A stretch of 64,000 nt of DNA from Methylobacillus sp. MM3 (GCF_001645185.1 NZ_LXTQ01000040.1:62001-126000), one strand, 5' to 3'. Shown: positions 7,474 through 18,555, counted from the first letter of the stretch. The notes: a model not told the origin generated them from the letters alone. Made by a program: numbers and translations.

Positions 7474-10400
7474 ATGGCTCAAACGTATCCCAAGGATCAG
7501 CTGCATTCCAGAAAATGGCTGGGAATCGTGCTGCTGCTATGCGTGTCGGGAATGCTGGCGGCTGCTTGGGTCACGGCCATCAATACCGAGTTCGGGGCAC
7601 GCATGGTCTGGCGCATCGCCACCACGATGGTGCCCGAGCTGACGGGTGAGTATGAGAGCGGTACGCTCAGCCATGGTCTGCAACTGCGGGAGGTGCAGTA
7701 CCAGGATGCGGAACGAAAAGTCGCGATAGACCGCTTACGCTCTGATTGGCAATTCCAATGGTCGCCATTAAAGCTGACGGTAACCGAACTCGCGCTTGAT
7801 GAGGTCGAAGTCACGCTGCTGCCTTCGCCACCTGAACCACGCACATTACCGGATAGCCTGCGCTTCCCGCTCGCGCTTGATCTCAGGCGGGCCACAGTGC
7901 AGAAACTGACGCTGAAAACCACGGATGCAAGCTTTGCGTTTTCCGGGATTAAGCTTCATGCCAGCACCGATAAGGTTCACCATGCACTGGTGTTGGAGCA
8001 GGCGGATACGCCCGTGGGCAAGGCGAACTTGCAGTTGAGCCTGAATGGCGACAAGCCCTTTGCCCTGAATGGTCAGGCCAGCCTTGGCGGCCGCACCGCG
8101 CAGGACGCCAAGCTTCAGGAAACATACACGGTCCAGGCGCAGATTTTCGGTGCGCTAGCCAATATAGATGTCATTGCCGACATCACCGGCAGCCGGGCAC
8201 AGGGGCGGCTGGATATCGCCCTCACGCCATTTGCGGACATTCCCTTTACCCGTGCCCTTGTCGATATCCGCCAGGTAAATTTGGCAACATTCCGTTCCGG
8301 CCTGCCGAAGACACGGATAGATATTCATGCCGACCTCAAGCCAGCTGAAACGCAGCCGCTGGTGGATATCTCGGCGCTGCAAGTGGTTGGGCCGATCTCG
8401 ATTACCAATGCCGTTCCGGGCAAGATCGATCAAGGGTTGCTGCCGGTGGTCTCCTTGACCGGCAACGCCCGGCTCGATAAAGATGCGCAAGCGATATCTG
8501 CCCTGACCGTCAAGCTTTCCGGCGGTGCGCAGTTGATCGGCAGTGCCCATCGCCGCAGCCCGATCAAAGGCGGACTGGATTTGCAGGCGCAGGGCTTGAA
8601 CCTGGCTGCGCTGCATGGCGCGCTGCGGCCCACGTCGCTGGCGGGCCCGCTGACGCTGGTGCTCGAGGAATCCAGGCAGCGCATCCATATCGATCTGGCG
8701 GACAAGGCCTATTCCATCGCGGCGGATGGCACGATCGATCCTTTCAAATTCGTGCTCGATCATGCCGGATTAAAATCCGGCCCCGCCCAGCTTGTCTTGC
8801 AGGGCAGTTTGACCAGAGACACGCAGGCGGCCTATACGGTGAAGGGAACGCTGAGCCAGTTCAACCCCGGCCTATTCTTCAACACTATGCACATCCGGGC
8901 GCCGGAGCCGAGCAGGCAATTCCCTTTCAAGGTCTATCAGGCAAACATCAACAGTACGTTCGAGGTGAACGGCAGACTTAATCCGTCTTTGGTCGCCCAG
9001 GCCCGCTTCAACATCCATGACAGTACCTACAACAACCTGCCCATGCGCGGCGGCGGCACTGTGCAAGTCGCAAATGAAACGGTGCGGGAGAGTGATGCAA
9101 CGCTCGACATCGCAGGCAACAACCTCAACGTCAAAGGTGCATTCGGTAGACCGAACGATACGCTATTGGTAGCTGTCGATGCGCCAGCGCTGGATAAGCT
9201 GGGCTTCGGCCTATCGGGTTTGCTCAAATTGCAGGGCAGTTTTGCCGGCACGCTCAAAAAGCCCAAGGTGATGGCCAACTTCACCGCGAAAGGGCTGCGG
9301 TTTGGGAAGCATAGTCTGGCGAGTGCAGCTGGCAATATTCAGGCGCTTGGGCTGCCGGCAGATGGTTCGGACGCCACGCTTAAGCTCGATATCAATGCAA
9401 ATGGTTACTACCTCGGAGAAGTCCATTTGGAGCGCTTCAACGCGAATGTTTCCGGGAGCTATGGCTATCATCAAATCCACCTGGCCACCACGGGGCAGTT
9501 GCAGGGCCAGAAGGTTGATCTCCTGCTGGCTGCCGACGGGCGCTTGAAGCAAGCCCGGAACGGCATGGCGTGGTCGGGCATCGTAAGCAGGTTCGATAAC
9601 CGTGTCTTTCCCCGCGTGCATCTGGCAAAACCTGTCACCCTCGATGCGGCATCGCAACAGCTCAGGCTGGGCAAGACTGCCATCACGATAGAAAAAACCA
9701 ATCTCGCACTGGAGCGCTTTGCCTACGAGAATGGCGCGATAAGCTCTGCCGGCCAGGCCGATGCTGTGCAGGTCGCGAACCTGCTGGCATTAAGGAAGGA
9801 GCTCACGGGGGGCGAATCGCTGCCGATGCAAACCGATCTGGTGCTGGATGCGCGCTGGGATTTCAAGCTCGCCCGGCAAGCAGAAGGATTTGTGCAAATC
9901 GAGCGCCGCAGCGGCGATATAAGCGGCAAGGGAAAAGCGGGCGATATTTTGCTCGGCTTAGGCAAACTTAAATTCAGGGCCGATCTCAGCGGTAAACAGG
10001 TCGCCTTCAATATAGAGGCCGATGCCAGTCGCGTCGGTCAGCTGCAAGGCAACGGCCATGTAGGTTTGATGCCGTCCGGCGACGTGCTGACCATTACCTC
10101 GCAATCTCCGGTGAACGGGCAGGTAACAATGGACATGGCGTTGCAAAAAGCCGGCATCCTTGCCGGACCGCGTGTCTCCCTCAATGGCAGGGTGAGCGCT
10201 GATCTCAAAATGCAGGGCACGGTGGGCGGAATCGCGTTGTCCGGGCTGATCAACGGCGATGACATGGCGCTGACCCTGTATGACCAGGGCGTGAAACTGC
10301 ACGATGGCACGGCCCGCCTCGTGCTGCACGATCAGGTGCTGGAAATCAGGCAGGCAGTATTTCATGGCGGCAAAGGCCAGCTCCGCATCACCGGCAGCAT

Positions 10401-11379
10401 TCCTCTGGACCAGCAGCATCCCGATCTGACTGCCACCATGGTGGCCGATAAATTGCAGCTATTGGCCAAACCGGGATCGCAGCTCACGCTTTCCGGCAAT
10501 GCCAGGATCACCAATAGCGCCGGCCAGCTCGCTGTGGATGGCAAGTTCGTGGTGGATAATGCCTTGTTCAACCTGCCTGAAACGCCTGCCCCCGAGCTGG
10601 GCGACGATGTGGTGGTCGTGCGTAGTAACGAGGCTGGATCCAGTCGGGCCAATGACCGGCAAGCGCCAGCGAGCCCTTTCTCGCCGCTAATCAAGCTTGC
10701 CATCGATCTGGGCAACGATTTCCGTTTCCGCGGACAAGGTGCCGACCTGCGGATGACCGGCCTCGTCACGATTATCCAACAGCCGCGGCAAGAACCTGAT
10801 GCTCAAGGCACAATCAACGTGGCGGAAGGGACATTCGAGGCATTCGGCACCAAGCTTGCCATCGAGCGCGGCATCCTCAACTTTCAGGGGGTGATGGATA
10901 ACCCCAATATCAACATCAAGGCCATGCGCCGCAATCAGGAAGTGGCGGCCGGCGTAAATGTCACCGGCACGGCAAAAACGCCTAGGGTTACGTTGGTTTC
11001 CGAGCCGGACGTGCCGGAAGAGCAGAAGCTGTCCTGGCTGGTATACGGCCATGCCGGTGGGGGCGGTGGTGAAAACGGTGCTCGGTCGGCGGCACAAAAT
11101 GCTGCTCTGGGACTTGTTAACAGTATCGTGGGTGGTAAAAAGTTGGCAAAAAATCTTGGACTGGATGAAATCTCGCTCACAACGGGAGCATCTGGCGAAC
11201 AGCTGGTGACGCTGGGCAAATCCATCACCGATAAACTCACCTTGGGCTACAAGCAGGGGCTGAGCAGTGCCGAAAGCGCGTTCGAGCTCACATATCTGCT
11301 TTCGCAGCACTGGTCGGTTGTCACACGCGGCGGCCAGATACTGGGCATCAGCATACGCTACTCAAATCGGTTCGATTAG
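7474..11379 (+). CDS. tamB: TamB, translocation and assembly module inner-membrane subunit
   Basis: 1301 residues. A single N-terminal membrane anchor (LGIVLLLCVSGMLAAAWVTAI, about residues 16-36) is followed by about 1000 residues of repetitive beta-strand sequence that forms the hydrophobic groove bridging the periplasm. The C-terminal conserved TamB domain (former DUF490) includes the region around GTINVAEGTFEAFGTKLAIE and the LSWLVYGHAG segment. It starts one base after the tamA stop, so the two are translationally coupled. Two glycine-rich stretches (AGGGGGENGARSAAQNAAL) near residue 1190 are typical. An in-frame TTG at 7462 could add four residues. Confidence 0.95.
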   Translation: MAQTYPKDQLHSRKWLGIVLLLCVSGMLAAAWVTAINTEFGARMVWRIATTMVPELTGEYESGTLSHGLQLREVQYQDAERKVAIDRLRSDWQFQWSPLKLTVTELALDEVEVTLLPSPPEPRTLPDSLRFPLALDLRRATVQKLTLKTTDASFAFSGIKLHASTDKVHHALVLEQADTPVGKANLQLSLNGDKPFALNGQASLGGRTAQDAKLQETYTVQAQIFGALANIDVIADITGSRAQGRLDIALTPFADIPFTRALVDIRQVNLATFRSGLPKTRIDIHADLKPAETQPLVDISALQVVGPISITNAVPGKIDQGLLPVVSLTGNARLDKDAQAISALTVKLSGGAQLIGSAHRRSPIKGGLDLQAQGLNLAALHGALRPTSLAGPLTLVLEESRQRIHIDLADKAYSIAADGTIDPFKFVLDHAGLKSGPAQLVLQGSLTRDTQAAYTVKGTLSQFNPGLFFNTMHIRAPEPSRQFPFKVYQANINSTFEVNGRLNPSLVAQARFNIHDSTYNNLPMRGGGTVQVANETVRESDATLDIAGNNLNVKGAFGRPNDTLLVAVDAPALDKLGFGLSGLLKLQGSFAGTLKKPKVMANFTAKGLRFGKHSLASAAGNIQALGLPADGSDATLKLDINANGYYLGEVHLERFNANVSGSYGYHQIHLATTGQLQGQKVDLLLAADGRLKQARNGMAWSGIVSRFDNRVFPRVHLAKPVTLDAASQQLRLGKTAITIEKTNLALERFAYENGAISSAGQADAVQVANLLALRKELTGGESLPMQTDLVLDARWDFKLARQAEGFVQIERRSGDISGKGKAGDILLGLGKLKFRADLSGKQVAFNIEADASRVGQLQGNGHVGLMPSGDVLTITSQSPVNGQVTMDMALQKAGILAGPRVSLNGRVSADLKMQGTVGGIALSGLINGDDMALTLYDQGVKLHDGTARLVLHDQVLEIRQAVFHGGKGQLRITGSIPLDQQHPDLTATMVADKLQLLAKPGSQLTLSGNARITNSAGQLAVDGKFVVDNALFNLPETPAPELGDDVVVVRSNEAGSSRANDRQAPASPFSPLIKLAIDLGNDFRFRGQGADLRMTGLVTIIQQPRQEPDAQGTINVAEGTFEAFGTKLAIERGILNFQGVMDNPNINIKAMRRNQEVAAGVNVTGTAKTPRVTLVSEPDVPEEQKLSWLVYGHAGGGGGENGARSAAQNAALGLVNSIVGGKKLAKNLGLDEISLTTGASGEQLVTLGKSITDKLTLGYKQGLSSAESAFELTYLLSQHWSVVTRGGQILGISIRYSNRFD

Positions 11380-11408
11380 GCGCATGCCGCTGGTTTTCCG
11401 GCATGCGC
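11380..11408. terminator. hairpin terminator between tamB and selO
   Basis: GCGCATGCCG (11380-11389) pairs with CGGCATGCGC (11399-11408) across a 9-base loop, between the convergent tamB and selO stops. Confidence 0.75.
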
Positions 11409-11417
11409 TTCAATGGC

Positions 11418-12902
11418 CTATGTCCCGCAGAAGGTCTGGTAAGGCCATCGCGAAGGCGGCGCCGGGGCGCGGTAGTCCACATTCTCCGGGGTCTCCTCGA
11501 AGGGCGAAGCCAACACCGCCAGCAACTTTTCAAACGGCGCGAGATCATTGTCTTCCACTGCCGCCGTGAGTGCCGCTTCCACCAGATGATTGCGCGGGAT
11601 CACCGCCGGGTTGGCGGACCGCATCGCCGCAATCGCCGCCTCGCGTGAGGCGGATTGGCTATTCAATCGACTCTGCCAACGTGCCAGCCATGCCTGCATA
11701 TCCGATTCGTCGGAGTGGATCGGATGCTCCGTAGCCAGTTCGCGGAAGGTGTTGGTGTAATCCATCCCGTGTTTCAGCATGCAAGCCAGGAGCTCGTTGA
11801 CCAGCCCAACATCCTCTGCCGCTTCATCCAGCAGCCCCAGCTTGGCGCGCATGCCGGTCAGCCAGTAATGCTCATATTTCTGTGGGTATGACTGGATGGC
11901 ATCTTCCGCCAGCGCAAGGGACTGATCGATGTCCGCATGCAGCAAGGGCAGCAGCGTTTCCGCAAGGCGCGCCAGATTCCACTGCGCAATCGGCGGCTGG
12001 TTGCCGAAGGCATAACGGCCTTGCTGGTCGATGGAGCTGAACACCGTCGCCGGATCGTAAGCGTCCATGAACGCGCACGGGCCGTAATCGATGGTCTCGC
12101 CGCTGATCGCCATGTTGTCGGTATTCATCACCCCATGGATAAAGCCGATCTGCATCCACTTGGCTACCAGCGCTGCCTGCCTGTCGATCACCGCGTTCAG
12201 GAAGGCGAGATAAGGGTTTTCTGCGACCGCCAGAGCCGGGTAATGCCGGTGGATCGTGTAATCCGCCAGGGCTTTCAGGGCCGCGGCGTCGTCAATGGCA
12301 TAAGCGAACTGGAAAGTCCCCACCCGGATGTGGCTGGACGCCACGCGCGTCAATACCGCCCCGGGCAACACCGCATCCCGCATCACCGGCTCGCCCGTCG
12401 TTACCACTGCGAGACTGCGCGTGGTGGGGATGCCCAGCGCGTGCATCGCCTCGCTGATGAGATATTCCCGCAACATCGGGCCCAGCGCGGCGCGCCCGTC
12501 GCCGCGCCGCGAGTAAGGCGTCTGGCCCGAGCCTTTGAGCTGGATATCGAAACGCGCGCCATCCGGCGCAATATGTTCGCCTAACAGCAAGGCGCGCCCG
12601 TCGCCCAGCATCGTGAAATTGCCGAACTGATGGCCCGCATAAGCCTGCGCCAGAGGTTCCGAGCCTATGGGCGCGTCGTTGCCGGAAAAAATGAATTTTC
12701 CGTTATCTTCGGCCAGGCGCTTGGCGTCCAAGCCGAGAGATTCCGCCAGCGCATGGTTGAACACGGCCATGCGCGGCTCGCGCACTAACGCAGCATTTTG
12801 ACTTCTGTAAAACGCAGAAGGTAGCTGGGCGTAGGTGTTGTCGAAGTGCCAGCCGGTTGTAGATACGCCGATGCTATCCATGTCTTTCAAATCCGAATTC
12901 AT
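11418..12902 (-). CDS. selO: SelO protein adenylyltransferase (YdiU family)
   Basis: 494 residues, the family's usual length. SelO is a pseudokinase that transfers AMP to Ser/Thr/Tyr of target proteins under oxidative stress. Visible hallmarks are AYAGHQFGNFTMLGDGRALLLGE near residue 90, IQLKGSGQTPYSRRGDGRAAL near 122, and the active-site stretch HGVMNTDNM...IDYGPCAFMDAYDP near 260-280. The C-terminal tail YQTFCGT carries the conserved cysteine that is selenocysteine in animal homologues and here is encoded as ordinary TGC. The gene is monocistronic, between a shared terminator and its own upstream region. Confidence 0.95.
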   Translation of the reverse strand: MNSDLKDMDSIGVSTTGWHFDNTYAQLPSAFYRSQNAALVREPRMAVFNHALAESLGLDAKRLAEDNGKFIFSGNDAPIGSEPLAQAYAGHQFGNFTMLGDGRALLLGEHIAPDGARFDIQLKGSGQTPYSRRGDGRAALGPMLREYLISEAMHALGIPTTRSLAVVTTGEPVMRDAVLPGAVLTRVASSHIRVGTFQFAYAIDDAAALKALADYTIHRHYPALAVAENPYLAFLNAVIDRQAALVAKWMQIGFIHGVMNTDNMAISGETIDYGPCAFMDAYDPATVFSSIDQQGRYAFGNQPPIAQWNLARLAETLLPLLHADIDQSLALAEDAIQSYPQKYEHYWLTGMRAKLGLLDEAAEDVGLVNELLACMLKHGMDYTNTFRELATEHPIHSDESDMQAWLARWQSRLNSQSASREAAIAAMRSANPAVIPRNHLVEAALTAAVEDNDLAPFEKLLAVLASPFEETPENVDYRAPAPPSRWPYQTFCGT

Positions 12903-13037
12903 AAAATTTCCCGACGCTTACTTTAGCGCATGCGCTTGCATAATTGCCTTTAGATTAAAGACTGGCCTGTTTCAAATGCGTTCGGCCAGGTGGAACCTTG
13001 TCCGTGCGGCTCCGTCACATCAACAGGAGGAAACATC

Positions 13038-13304
13038 ATGGTGATGAATGGAGAGATAGAGTGGCTCCAGCTTTCCAAAGGCTGGCAACAGAAACAATCC
13101 GACTACTTCTCGGCACAAAAGGCGTTGGACGATACGATGTCGTCGTATCTGGGTGCGAAAGGGACGCCACCCAGCCGCCAGGTGATGGATAAGGTAAGCG
13201 ATTTACGGCTCCAGATGTTCGAGGCAAGAGCCGCGATGGATGCGTTTATTGCCGCTCACGCATCAGGCCAACAGGAAAAACATAATCTGCCGCGGCATCA
13301 GTGA
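13038..13304 (+). CDS. small hypothetical protein
   Basis: An 88-residue soluble helical protein (MVMNGEIEWLQLSKGWQQKQ...), preceded by a textbook AGGAGG at 13025-13030 that fixes the ATG at 13038. It contains a PPSRQVMDKVSDLRLQMFEARAAMDAFIAAH helix and ends in a charged tail. There is no signal peptide or membrane segment. It stands alone between selO (divergent) and a degenerate LysR remnant (convergent). It loosely resembles the 82-residue product at 2910-3158. Function not recognised. Confidence 0.7.
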   Translation: MVMNGEIEWLQLSKGWQQKQSDYFSAQKALDDTMSSYLGAKGTPPSRQVMDKVSDLRLQMFEARAAMDAFIAAHASGQQEKHNLPRHQ

Positions 13305-13328
13305 CGATGCCTGATGGAGAGCGATGCG

Positions 13329-13400
13329 CTATCGTCGCAACTTTTCCACCAAAAAGTCAACGAAGGACGTCAGCTTGGGCACTGACTGGCGAGCTTTGTC
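13329..13400 (-). pseudogene. C-terminal remnant of a LysR-family regulator
   Basis: In the gap before the hydrolase stop, the minus strand reads DKARQSVPKLTSFVDFLVEK followed by LRR and a stop at 13329. This is the characteristic last helix of LysR-type regulators (S/PPKLxxFVDFLxE). No start or upstream part of such a gene remains, because the neighbouring hydrolase stop abuts at 13402. It is read as a 24-codon scar of a deleted regulator that once stood beside this cassette. Confidence 0.55.
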
Positions 13401-13401
13401 T

Positions 13402-14451
13402 TTACAGTGATTTGCTGTAGAACTGAGTCAGTTTTTCCATGGCTTGATTCACATACTGCGGCTTCCAATAGGTTTCAATGTGGGTCGCACCGTCAATCAA
13501 GAATAATTCCTTATTTTTTGCGTTGACTGCTTTCTTGAAAGCGCTTTGGGTCATATACAAGGAGTCGGCCTTGCTTCCGGCCATCATCAGCAATGGTTGA
13601 TTGATCAAATCCATATTGCTGGCTGCATCGAAATTCATTAAATCAAGCAGGCTGCTCATTGTGTATTTGAAGGTGGAATTGGGGTGGGCGTGAGTCTTGC
13701 CATAGTAATCAAAGCCCTCGCGATACAAATCAAAAGGCAATCTGGCGATTTGCTCGTCCGTCATCACAGTATCGCCCACGTAGATAATCTTGCCTCCGGC
13801 AGCTTCTTGCGCGCGGGCGTTTGACGCTTGCTTCAAGCGCTCCTGTATGGTGGATAGCTGAGAATCCAGATAGCCATTGCGTCTGACCAAACCTGAATTA
13901 AACATGCTCAACGTGGCAATGGATTTGAAGCGCTTATCGGTTTGTGCCGCTTTTAATGAATAGCCACCGCCGCCACAGATGCCCAGCAGTCCTAGACGAT
14001 CAGCATCAACGCCAGCATATTGGGTGATGTAGTCCGCCATGCCATGAATGTCTTCAATACGGTAAGCAGGCTTGTCCACATTGCGAGGCATGCCACCGCT
14101 TGCACCCTGATATGCCGCATCGGCAGCAATGGTGATGTATCCCTGTTCAGCCAGACGCTGAGCATACAAGCCCGCGACTTGCTCTTTTACACCGCCATTG
14201 GGGTGGGCCACCACAACTGCCGGGTATTTTTGTCTTTGGTCATAGTTCGCGGGGGTATAAACATTGGCAGAGATCTCAATGCCATTGAGTTTGTAGGTAA
14301 CCGGGTGAATGTTGACCTTTCCTTTCACGTTTTCGGTAATCGCGCCGTCATAGGTCAGCGTGAACGGATTTTGTTTGTAGTCTGCTGCCACAGAAACTCC
14401 GGATAAGACGCTAATAGTTATGGCGACTACAGCTCTATTAAAAAATTTCAC
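13402..14451 (-). CDS. secreted alpha/beta hydrolase (dienelactone-hydrolase-like)
   Basis: 349 residues from a GTG at 14451 with TAGGAG seven bases upstream; the following signal peptide (FFNRAVVAITISVLSGVSVAA) supports this start. The alpha/beta-hydrolase fold shows PAVVVAHPNGGVKEQ (oxyanion strand) and the nucleophile elbow LGICGGGGYS, in which a cysteine stands where most family members have serine, as in dienelactone hydrolases. The catalytic His is likely in IDGATHIETYW near the end, with the Asp in MMAGSKAD. Exported hydrolase of unknown substrate. First-degree neighbours are another secreted hydrolase, a cupin fusion and an aldo/keto reductase on the same strand. Confidence 0.85.
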   Translation of the reverse strand: MKFFNRAVVAITISVLSGVSVAADYKQNPFTLTYDGAITENVKGKVNIHPVTYKLNGIEISANVYTPANYDQRQKYPAVVVAHPNGGVKEQVAGLYAQRLAEQGYITIAADAAYQGASGGMPRNVDKPAYRIEDIHGMADYITQYAGVDADRLGLLGICGGGGYSLKAAQTDKRFKSIATLSMFNSGLVRRNGYLDSQLSTIQERLKQASNARAQEAAGGKIIYVGDTVMTDEQIARLPFDLYREGFDYYGKTHAHPNSTFKYTMSSLLDLMNFDAASNMDLINQPLLMMAGSKADSLYMTQSAFKKAVNAKNKELFLIDGATHIETYWKPQYVNQAMEKLTQFYSKSL

Positions 14452-14485
14452 GTTGATAACTCCTAATTGAAATTTTGGTTTCAAA

Positions 14486-15568
14486 TCAGTCCAGATGCTT
14501 TTCGGCAAGGAATCGCGACATCAGATCAGCGATCTGGACATTGTTGAGGTCGGAAAACGGGAAGTGCGTGTTGCCGTGAATGCCGATCTCCGGCAGGTGG
14601 ACAACCTTTGCATCGCCGCCATGGCGATTGATTGCCTCAGCCCACTGCTTGGCCATGGCCAGGCGTACTCGCCAGCCATCCTGGCCAGGATTGGTTACGG
14701 GATCCCTGGGAATGAAATCGCCGTAGTAGATGACGATGGGGATGCGGGTGAGCTTCATGAACTCGGCCAGGGGCATCCCGATGCCTTCCAATTTGCCGGC
14801 GGCACTGGACATCGCTGGTGGCACCTCGCCCTCCGGAAAGACGAAGCCGCTTCCCGGCTCGTAGGAGACGATGGCCCGGATGCGCGGATTTTTCATGGCG
14901 GCCAGCCAACCCATGCCGCCACTGTGCGAATGAGTCACGAGGATGCCGGCGCCAATCTTGTCGAACAAGGCAGAGACGGCATCGCTGGTCACGTTCGTAT
15001 CGATGGGGCCGGTGTCTGGCGTCATTGCCCGGAAGTACTGATCCAGCGTCTCCGGCGAGCGGGAGAACTGCACGCCGGGGAAGTAGTTCGGCCAGATGCC
15101 GACACGGAAGGTATCGAACCATCGCTGCTCATCCGGCGTAGCGCTGATCGTCCCGGCCACGCTGCCTCGGCCGGCCGAACCGCGACGTGGCTGATCGAGC
15201 ACATAGGTCGCAAAACCCCGACGCAGAAAGATGTTCTGGTAGCCTTCGCGGCCATCCGGTGTGGATTCCCATGTTTTCGAGAACTGTCCGAATCCATGCC
15301 ACATCACGAGTGGCAATTTGCGGGCCTGGGCCGGAATTTGGTAAAACACACGGGCATGGTCGCCATGGAGCGTCTGACCGCCGGAGGTTGGGTTGAGTGG
15401 GTCGTAGTTTCCCGGACTTTGAACAACCGTTCCGCCAACGGCAAAGCTGCCTTGTTCCTGAATCACCAACGGTGCTTCAGGATTCTGCGGTGCGGCCGCA
15501 GAAAGTCCTGCCGTAAACAGCGTGCAAGCCACCCAGGTGAGCACGCACTTTCGCAAGTTAGAAGTCAT
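14486..15568 (-). CDS. secreted alpha/beta hydrolase
   Basis: 360 residues with a signal peptide (VLTWVACTLFTAGLSAAAP). The hydrolase fold includes LPLVMWHGFGQFSKTWESTPDGREGYQNIFLRRG (HG oxyanion motif), the nucleophile elbow THSHSGGMGW with Ser at about residue 220, and a probable catalytic histidine in LPEIGIHGNTHFPFSD. The length and the HGxGQ/TWE features match a group of exported esterases often annotated only as alpha/beta hydrolase. It lies 34 bp upstream of the companion hydrolase and 27 bp downstream of the cupin fusion gene, indicating one operon. Substrate unknown. Confidence 0.85.
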   Translation of the reverse strand: MTSNLRKCVLTWVACTLFTAGLSAAAPQNPEAPLVIQEQGSFAVGGTVVQSPGNYDPLNPTSGGQTLHGDHARVFYQIPAQARKLPLVMWHGFGQFSKTWESTPDGREGYQNIFLRRGFATYVLDQPRRGSAGRGSVAGTISATPDEQRWFDTFRVGIWPNYFPGVQFSRSPETLDQYFRAMTPDTGPIDTNVTSDAVSALFDKIGAGILVTHSHSGGMGWLAAMKNPRIRAIVSYEPGSGFVFPEGEVPPAMSSAAGKLEGIGMPLAEFMKLTRIPIVIYYGDFIPRDPVTNPGQDGWRVRLAMAKQWAEAINRHGGDAKVVHLPEIGIHGNTHFPFSDLNNVQIADLMSRFLAEKHLD

Positions 15569-15595
15569 GATCGAAAATTCCTTTGGCTGAATGGG

Positions 15596-16435
15596 CTACT
15601 TGGCCGGTAGCACTTCCTTGGCGACAGAAATGGCCGAGACAGCACTTGGCCAGCCGGCATAGAAGGCCAAATGGGTTATCACCTCGGCAAGTTCCTCTCG
15701 CGTCATGCCGTTCTGGACAGCCAGGGCCAGGTGCGAACGAAGTTGGTCGGGGCGATTCAGCGCAATCAGCGCGCTGACCGTTGCCAGGCTTCTGTCCCGC
15801 TTCGATAGTCCAGGACGCTCCCAGATGTCGCCATACAGCACGTTGTCGGTCAGGTCGGCCAGTTTCGGGGCAACATCGCCCATCAACTGCTGGGCACGAG
15901 ATGGCTGCATGGAGGGTGTGGCGCTTTCCTTGGCAGAAGGCTCATTGGGGTATTGGGCATCCGAGACCTTCTCCAGCCAGTCCACCGATTTGCCATCGAG
16001 TTGCTCCTGGATGGCAAGGTGCGTCATGGTCTCTGTGGCCGACGCACCATGCCAATGCTTTTGGCCGGGAGGGATCGATATCACATCTCCACGCTCAATG
16101 CGTTGGATGGGGCCACCCCAGAACTGGATCAGTCCATTACCTTCGGTCACGACCAGCGTCTGCCCCAACGGATGGGTATGCCAATCGGTGCGCGCGCCGG
16201 GCGCGAAGGTGACGTAGGCTGCCGATGTCCTGGCCGGCGCATTCGGGGAAAAGAGCGGTGCCACGCGAGCCTTGCCGGTGAAATGCTCGGAGGGTGCTTC
16301 ATATGGGGTTCGCGAAGCGCTACGCGAAATATGTGCCGAATTGCTGCCGGAAATATTCGCCTTAATATCCGTTGTTTCGGCATATGAGGACGAGAAAACC
16401 GGCATCAATAGCAGCAGTAAGAGTGTATTTTTCAT
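15596..16435 (-). CDS. exported cupin-carboxymuconolactone decarboxylase fusion
   Basis: 279 residues. A signal peptide ([16 protein letters not shown]) is followed by a cupin domain at about residues 55-145 with metal-ligand motifs [19 protein letters not shown] and [12 protein letters not shown] carboxymuconolactone decarboxylase/AhpD-like domain follows from about residue 180 ([63 protein letters not shown]). The second domain lacks the CxxC of AhpD and keeps the family HLAFYAGWP end. The fusion recurs in proteobacterial oxidoreductase/hydrolase cassettes. The likely role is metal-dependent processing of small organic acids or lactones in the envelope. Confidence 0.88.
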   Translation of the reverse strand: MKNTLLLLLLMPVFSSSYAETTDIKANISGSNSAHISRSASRTPYEAPSEHFTGKARVAPLFSPNAPARTSAAYVTFAPGARTDWHTHPLGQTLVVTEGNGLIQFWGGPIQRIERGDVISIPPGQKHWHGASATETMTHLAIQEQLDGKSVDWLEKVSDAQYPNEPSAKESATPSMQPSRAQQLMGDVAPKLADLTDNVLYGDIWERPGLSKRDRSLATVSALIALNRPDQLRSHLALAVQNGMTREELAEVITHLAFYAGWPSAVSAISVAKEVLPAK

Positions 16436-16437
16436 GA

Positions 16438-17622
<1,185 letters not shown>

Positions 17623-17661
17623 ACGCTAAAATCAGCATGGGTTTATGCGTGGGATTAATAA

Positions 17662-18555
17662 ATGGCTGCCGGCGACTTTAGCGATCTTGTTGCGTTTATT
17701 GCAGTAGCGCGTGAAAGAAGTTTCACCCGCGCTGCCGCTCAATTAGGGATGTCGCAATCGGCGCTGAGTCACACGATTCGTAGCCTGGAAACCCGGCTCG
17801 GGGTTCGCTTGCTGGCGCGCACTACGCGGAGTGTGTCGCCAACCGAGGCAGGGGCCAAGTTGCTGGAAACCGTGGCCCCGCGCCTGGAGGAAATCGATAA
17901 CGAACTGGCGACGTTAAGCGAGCAAAAAAACAAGCCAAGTGGCCTGATACGCATCACGACCGCAGAACATGCAGCCAATACCGTGCTTTGGCCTCGCCTA
18001 CAGGGACTTTTACAGGATTACCCCGAAATCAGGGTCGAGATAAACGTCAATTACGGGATGACCGATATCGTTGCGCAGCGCTTTCATGCCGGTGTGCGCC
18101 TTGGCGATCAAGTCGAGAAGGATATGGTAGCGGTACGGATCGGGCCCGATCTAAGGGTAGCCGTTGTTGGCTCGCCGGACTATTTCTCTCATCATCCACA
18201 GCCACAATCCCCTCAGGATCTTTCCAGACACAAGTGCATCAATCTCCGACTGCCCACTCACGATAGCTACATGGTTTGGGAATTCGAGAAAGGGGGAAAC
18301 CCGTTGAAAGCTCATGTCGAGGGGCAATGGACATTCAATTTGGGGTCTCACATTCTTCGGGCAGCGGTGGCTGGTTGTGGTTTGGCTTATCTGCCGGCCG
18401 ACATGGCAAAAGAAGAAATCGCCAGCGGGAAACTAATTTCGGTACTGGAGGATTGGTGCCAGCCCTATCCCGGATATCACCTTTACTACCCGAGCAGCCG
18501 GCAGTCTTCTCCGGCATTTAGTCTCTTGGTGGATTGTCTGCGATATCGGCCCTGA
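17662..18555 (+). CDS. LysR-family transcriptional regulator
   Basis: 297 residues. The helix-turn-helix covers about residues 6-65 (VAFIAVARERSFTRAAAQLGMSQSALSHTIRSLE), and the effector domain starts with SGLIRITTAEHAANTVLWPRLQ near residue 93. HAGVRLGDQVEKDMVAVRIGP and the C-terminal YYPSSRQSSPAFSLLVDCLRY are typical of the group that sits beside aldo/keto reductase and hydrolase genes. It is divergent from the aldo/keto reductase cassette and presumably its activator, responding to an unknown aromatic or aldehyde signal. Confidence 0.9.
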   Translation: MAAGDFSDLVAFIAVARERSFTRAAAQLGMSQSALSHTIRSLETRLGVRLLARTTRSVSPTEAGAKLLETVAPRLEEIDNELATLSEQKNKPSGLIRITTAEHAANTVLWPRLQGLLQDYPEIRVEINVNYGMTDIVAQRFHAGVRLGDQVEKDMVAVRIGPDLRVAVVGSPDYFSHHPQPQSPQDLSRHKCINLRLPTHDSYMVWEFEKGGNPLKAHVEGQWTFNLGSHILRAAVAGCGLAYLPADMAKEEIASGKLISVLEDWCQPYPGYHLYYPSSRQSSPAFSLLVDCLRYRP

